A stretch of DNA of 7,797 nucleotides from Pedobacter sp. Lineage in GTDB: Bacteria; Bacteroidota; Bacteroidia; Sphingobacteriales; Sphingobacteriaceae. Shown one piece after another: positions 6,321 to 7,797 of the stretch. The stretch is from contig JASLGV010000046.1 of the NCBI GenBank assembly GCA_030149995.1, forward strand, positions 1 to 7,797. Reading direction: 5' to 3'. Under the pieces are notes generated by a model. That model did not search any database. It worked only from the letters and a program-made list of their open reading frames with translations, and was not told where the DNA came from. Numbering within the stretch: position 1 is the first letter of the stretch; each line of letters opens with the position of its first letter. The translations under genes and the position numbers were made by a program.

Positions 6321-6347
6321 TGCTGAAGCATAAAGCATGTTTTAGCA
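6321..6347 (+). other. Intercistronic RNA hairpin between YFD-repeat gene and sensor gene
   Basis: TGCTGAAGCAT (6321-6331) pairs with ATGTTTTAGCA (6337-6347) over 11 consecutive positions, two of them G-T wobbles, closing a 5-base loop AAAGC. No T-run follows, so it is not a standard terminator. The wobbles favour an RNA-level stem over a DNA operator. It lies in the 81-base gap, ending 22 bases before the sensor start, where it could stabilise or process the mRNA or lower expression of the last gene. Confidence 0.4.
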
Positions 6348-6369
6348 CACCAATTTAATTATTACAATA

Positions 6370-6816
6370 ATGAAAAATTTATTAATCGCTTCATTACTGC
6401 TCTTTTTCCCTTCTTTGCTTTGGGCACAGCGTCCGCAACCTGAAGAAATCGAATCGCTCAAAATTGCCTACTTTACGCAAAAGCTCGATTTATCTACAGA
6501 AGAGGCTAAAGTTTTCTGGCCCATTTACAATGAAATGCAACGGGAACAAAATGCTTTAAGAAAAGAAAGAAGTCAAAAAATGATCTCATTCAGAAAGGTA
6601 AGTGAAATTGATAATTTAAGCGATAGCCAGATTCAAACACTTATTTCGAGTGAATTTGAATTCAGACAAAGAGACCTGAACCTGGAAAAAAAATATTTCA
6701 ACAAATTTAAGTCTGTACTTCCGATCAAAATAATTGGTAAATATTACCGCGCACAAGAAGGTTTTAAAAGAGAATTGTTAAACCGGTTTAAGGAAGGCGT
6801 ACAACCTAAACAATAG
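6370..6816 (+). CDS. Secreted Spy/CpxP-like helical protein, putative sensor of the ECF sigma system
   Basis: A 148-residue exported protein. Residues 1-19 form a signal peptide (MKNLLIASLLLFFPSLLWA|Q). The mature part is almost wholly charged alpha-helix. IESLKIAYFTQKLDLSTEEAKVFWPIYNEM (27-56) contains an LSTEEA element like the LTxxQ helix of Spy/CpxP proteins and the FWPIYN motif usual in Bacteroidota homologues. A long helix (57-112) follows, then LPIKIIGKYYRAQEGFKRELL (117-137). Such proteins are often named 'sensor of ECF-type sigma factor' because they follow ECF sigma genes, as this one does. By analogy with CnrX, CpxP and Spy it would sit in the periplasm, detect misfolded protein or another envelope signal, and influence the membrane protein upstream. 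The mature protein has no His and no Cys, which argues against metal or redox sensing. A plain Spy-like chaperone is the main alternative. Confidence 0.75.
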   Translation: MKNLLIASLLLFFPSLLWAQRPQPEEIESLKIAYFTQKLDLSTEEAKVFWPIYNEMQREQNALRKERSQKMISFRKVSEIDNLSDSQIQTLISSEFEFRQRDLNLEKKYFNKFKSVLPIKIIGKYYRAQEGFKRELLNRFKEGVQPKQ

Positions 6817-6830
6817 CCATCTTATTAATT

Positions 6831-6861
6831 TAGCCTGAACTTTAAAAACTAAAGCAGGTTA
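6831..6861 (+). terminator. Interrupted hairpin after the sensor gene, possible weak terminator
   Basis: An inner stem CTTTA/TAAAG (6840-6844 with 6850-6854) sits on an outer 7-bp stem (6831-6837 with 6855-6861, one G-T wobble), with a two-base AA bulge on the left. It begins 15 bases after the sensor stop codon. No T-run follows, so efficient intrinsic termination is doubtful, and it may instead protect the 3' end of the mRNA. Confidence 0.3.
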
Positions 6862-6885
6862 AGCGTCTATTCCGCATCATTTCTG

Positions 6886-6893
6886 TATTTTTG
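6886..6893 (+). promoter_or_regulatory. -7 promoter box (TATTTTTG) directly ahead of the aminotransferase start
   Basis: TATTTTTG is an exact TAnnTTTG match that ends four bases before the ATG at 6898. With usual -7 spacing, transcription would start within a few bases of the start codon, giving a leaderless or nearly leaderless mRNA. No convincing -33 TTTG is seen around 6856-6866. The downstream protein begins plausibly at this ATG, so promoter and start codon really are this close. Confidence 0.5.
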
Positions 6894-6897
6894 CGCC

Positions 6898-7797
6898 ATG
6901 CTTACACAACGTCAGTTGTTTTTACAACACAATGCGCAGACCTCTCCAGAGCCTCTTTTACTCGAATTTGTAAAAGCAAAAGGTGTTTATATTTATGATG
7001 AAAAAGGCAAGGCTTATACAGACCTTATTGCCGGTATTGGTGTAAGTAATGTGGGGCATTGCCATCCGGCAGTGGTAAAAGCCATTCAAGAGCAGGCAGA
7101 AACATACATGCACCTGATGGTTTACGGCGAATATGTGCAAAACCCTCAGGTAAATTTCGCCCGTGCACTTGCAGGCGTGCTTCCAGAAAACCTGAGTTCT
7201 ACCTATTTTGTCAATTCGGGAGCCGAAGCCGTTGAAGGTGCCATGAAACTGGCCAAAAGATACACCGGCAGAAAGGGATTTGTAGCTTGTAAAAACGCCT
7301 ACCATGGCAGTACACAGGGTGCAGAAAGTTTAATGGAAAGTGATTTCTACTCAGCCGGATATGGCCCTTTCCTTCCAAATGTTTCCTTTATCAACCATAA
7401 TGAATTAGCCGATTTAGATCTTATTACATCCGATATTGCAGCCGTTTTTATCGAACCAATACAAGGCGAAGCCGGGATACGGGTTGCTGACCTGGAATAT
7501 ATGCAGGCCCTCCGGGCAAAATGTACAGAAACCGGTACCTTACTTGTTTTTGATGAGATTCAGTCTGGCTTTGGCCGTTCGGGAAAAATGTTTGCCTTTG
7601 AGCATTTCGATGTAGTTCCAGATATTTTACTCCTTGCCAAAGGCATTGGCGGCGGAATGCCCATAGGTGCGTTTATCAGTTCTTTAGAGATTATGTCTGT
7701 CTTATCATTCAACCCGATTTTAGGTCATATGACAACCTTTGGCGGACATCCTGTGTGTTGTGCTGCCGGACTGGCAACCTTAAATGCTTTACTGAAC
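6898..7797 (+). CDS. Class III PLP-dependent aminotransferase (acetylornithine/aspartate aminotransferase family), 3' end cut by window
   Basis: The first 300 codons of an open frame that has no stop before the window ends. Fold-type I class III aminotransferases move an amino group, usually from an omega-amine such as that of acetylornithine, to 2-oxoglutarate. Visible motifs: NSGAEA (106-111) for phosphate binding, YHG (135-137) for stacking on the cofactor ring, EPIQGEAG (186-193), and DEIQSGFGRSG starting at Asp219, which pairs with the pyridine nitrogen. LAKGIGGGMPIG follows with the Schiff-base Lys248, then TTFGGHP (279-285). All cofactor residues are present, so the visible part looks functional. 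Relatives are about 395-400 residues, so roughly 95-100 are missing. ATG 6898 is chosen because the next in-frame ATG is about 70 codons downstream, inside the conserved domain. The substrate is uncertain: no arginine-biosynthesis neighbours are visible, so I withhold argD. Confidence 0.92.
   Translation, partial: MLTQRQLFLQHNAQTSPEPLLLEFVKAKGVYIYDEKGKAYTDLIAGIGVSNVGHCHPAVVKAIQEQAETYMHLMVYGEYVQNPQVNFARALAGVLPENLSSTYFVNSGAEAVEGAMKLAKRYTGRKGFVACKNAYHGSTQGAESLMESDFYSAGYGPFLPNVSFINHNELADLDLITSDIAAVFIEPIQGEAGIRVADLEYMQALRAKCTETGTLLVFDEIQSGFGRSGKMFAFEHFDVVPDILLLAKGIGGGMPIGAFISSLEIMSVLSFNPILGHMTTFGGHPVCCAAGLATLNALLN

Noticed and set aside
6958..7305. Minus-strand open frame of 115 codons at the start of the aminotransferase
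   Set aside because: It is antisense to conserved PLP-enzyme motifs (NSGAEA, YHG) that establish + strand coding.
1..7797. Search for mobile elements, CRISPR arrays, tRNA or rRNA genes and phage genes
   Set aside because: No transposase, direct-repeat/spacer array, tRNA-like fold or phage protein was seen. Codon use looks uniform and genes are densely packed, as in a chromosomal core region.

Overview
The window most likely comes from a member of the Bacteroidota, probably Sphingobacteriaceae and Pedobacter-like. This rests on three observations. Three intergenic stretches carry the Bacteroidota-type -7 promoter box TAnnTTTG. The gene starts lack Shine-Dalgarno sequences and have A-rich leaders instead. 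The gene content also fits: a split transketolase, a Bcp peroxiredoxin, and an ECF sigma factor followed by a YFD-repeat membrane protein and a Spy-like 'sensor of ECF-type sigma factor'. The genus is inference. All nine genes I accept are on the + strand, gaps are short (3 to 141 bases), and there is no insertion sequence, CRISPR array, tRNA or rRNA.

Region 1 (1-2968) is housekeeping and cell envelope. A small fumarylacetoacetate-hydrolase-fold enzyme (FAHD1/YcgM type) is followed after only 3 bases by a secreted M23 peptidoglycan metallopeptidase, and then by a thiol peroxidase of the Bcp/PrxQ type. A promoter box and a near-perfect 20-bp palindrome lie ahead of the first gene.

Region 2 (2969-4960) is a two-gene transketolase. 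One gene encodes the thiamine-diphosphate-binding half and the next the pyrimidine-binding and C-terminal half. Together they should form one pentose-phosphate-pathway enzyme. A promoter box precedes the pair and a textbook intrinsic terminator follows it. The 74-base gap between the halves holds an inverted array of degenerate 7-bp repeats that can form two mutually exclusive hairpins.

Region 3 (4961-6816) is the most interesting part. It encodes an ECF sigma factor, then a single-pass membrane protein whose cytoplasmic side carries three copies of a motif N-[PA]-F-x-x-P-x-x-Y-F-D-x-L, then a secreted small helical protein of the Spy/CpxP/CnrX kind. The layout resembles a sigma / anti-sigma / extracytoplasmic sensor circuit, analogous to CnrH-CnrY-CnrX, but the putative sensor has no His or Cys, so it probably does not sense metal in the CnrX way. 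The middle protein is not of a type I can name. An 11-bp hairpin separates the last two genes of this set.

Region 4 (6817-7797) contains a hairpin, a promoter box only four bases from the start codon (suggesting a nearly leaderless mRNA), and the first 300 codons of a class III PLP aminotransferase that runs off the end of the window.
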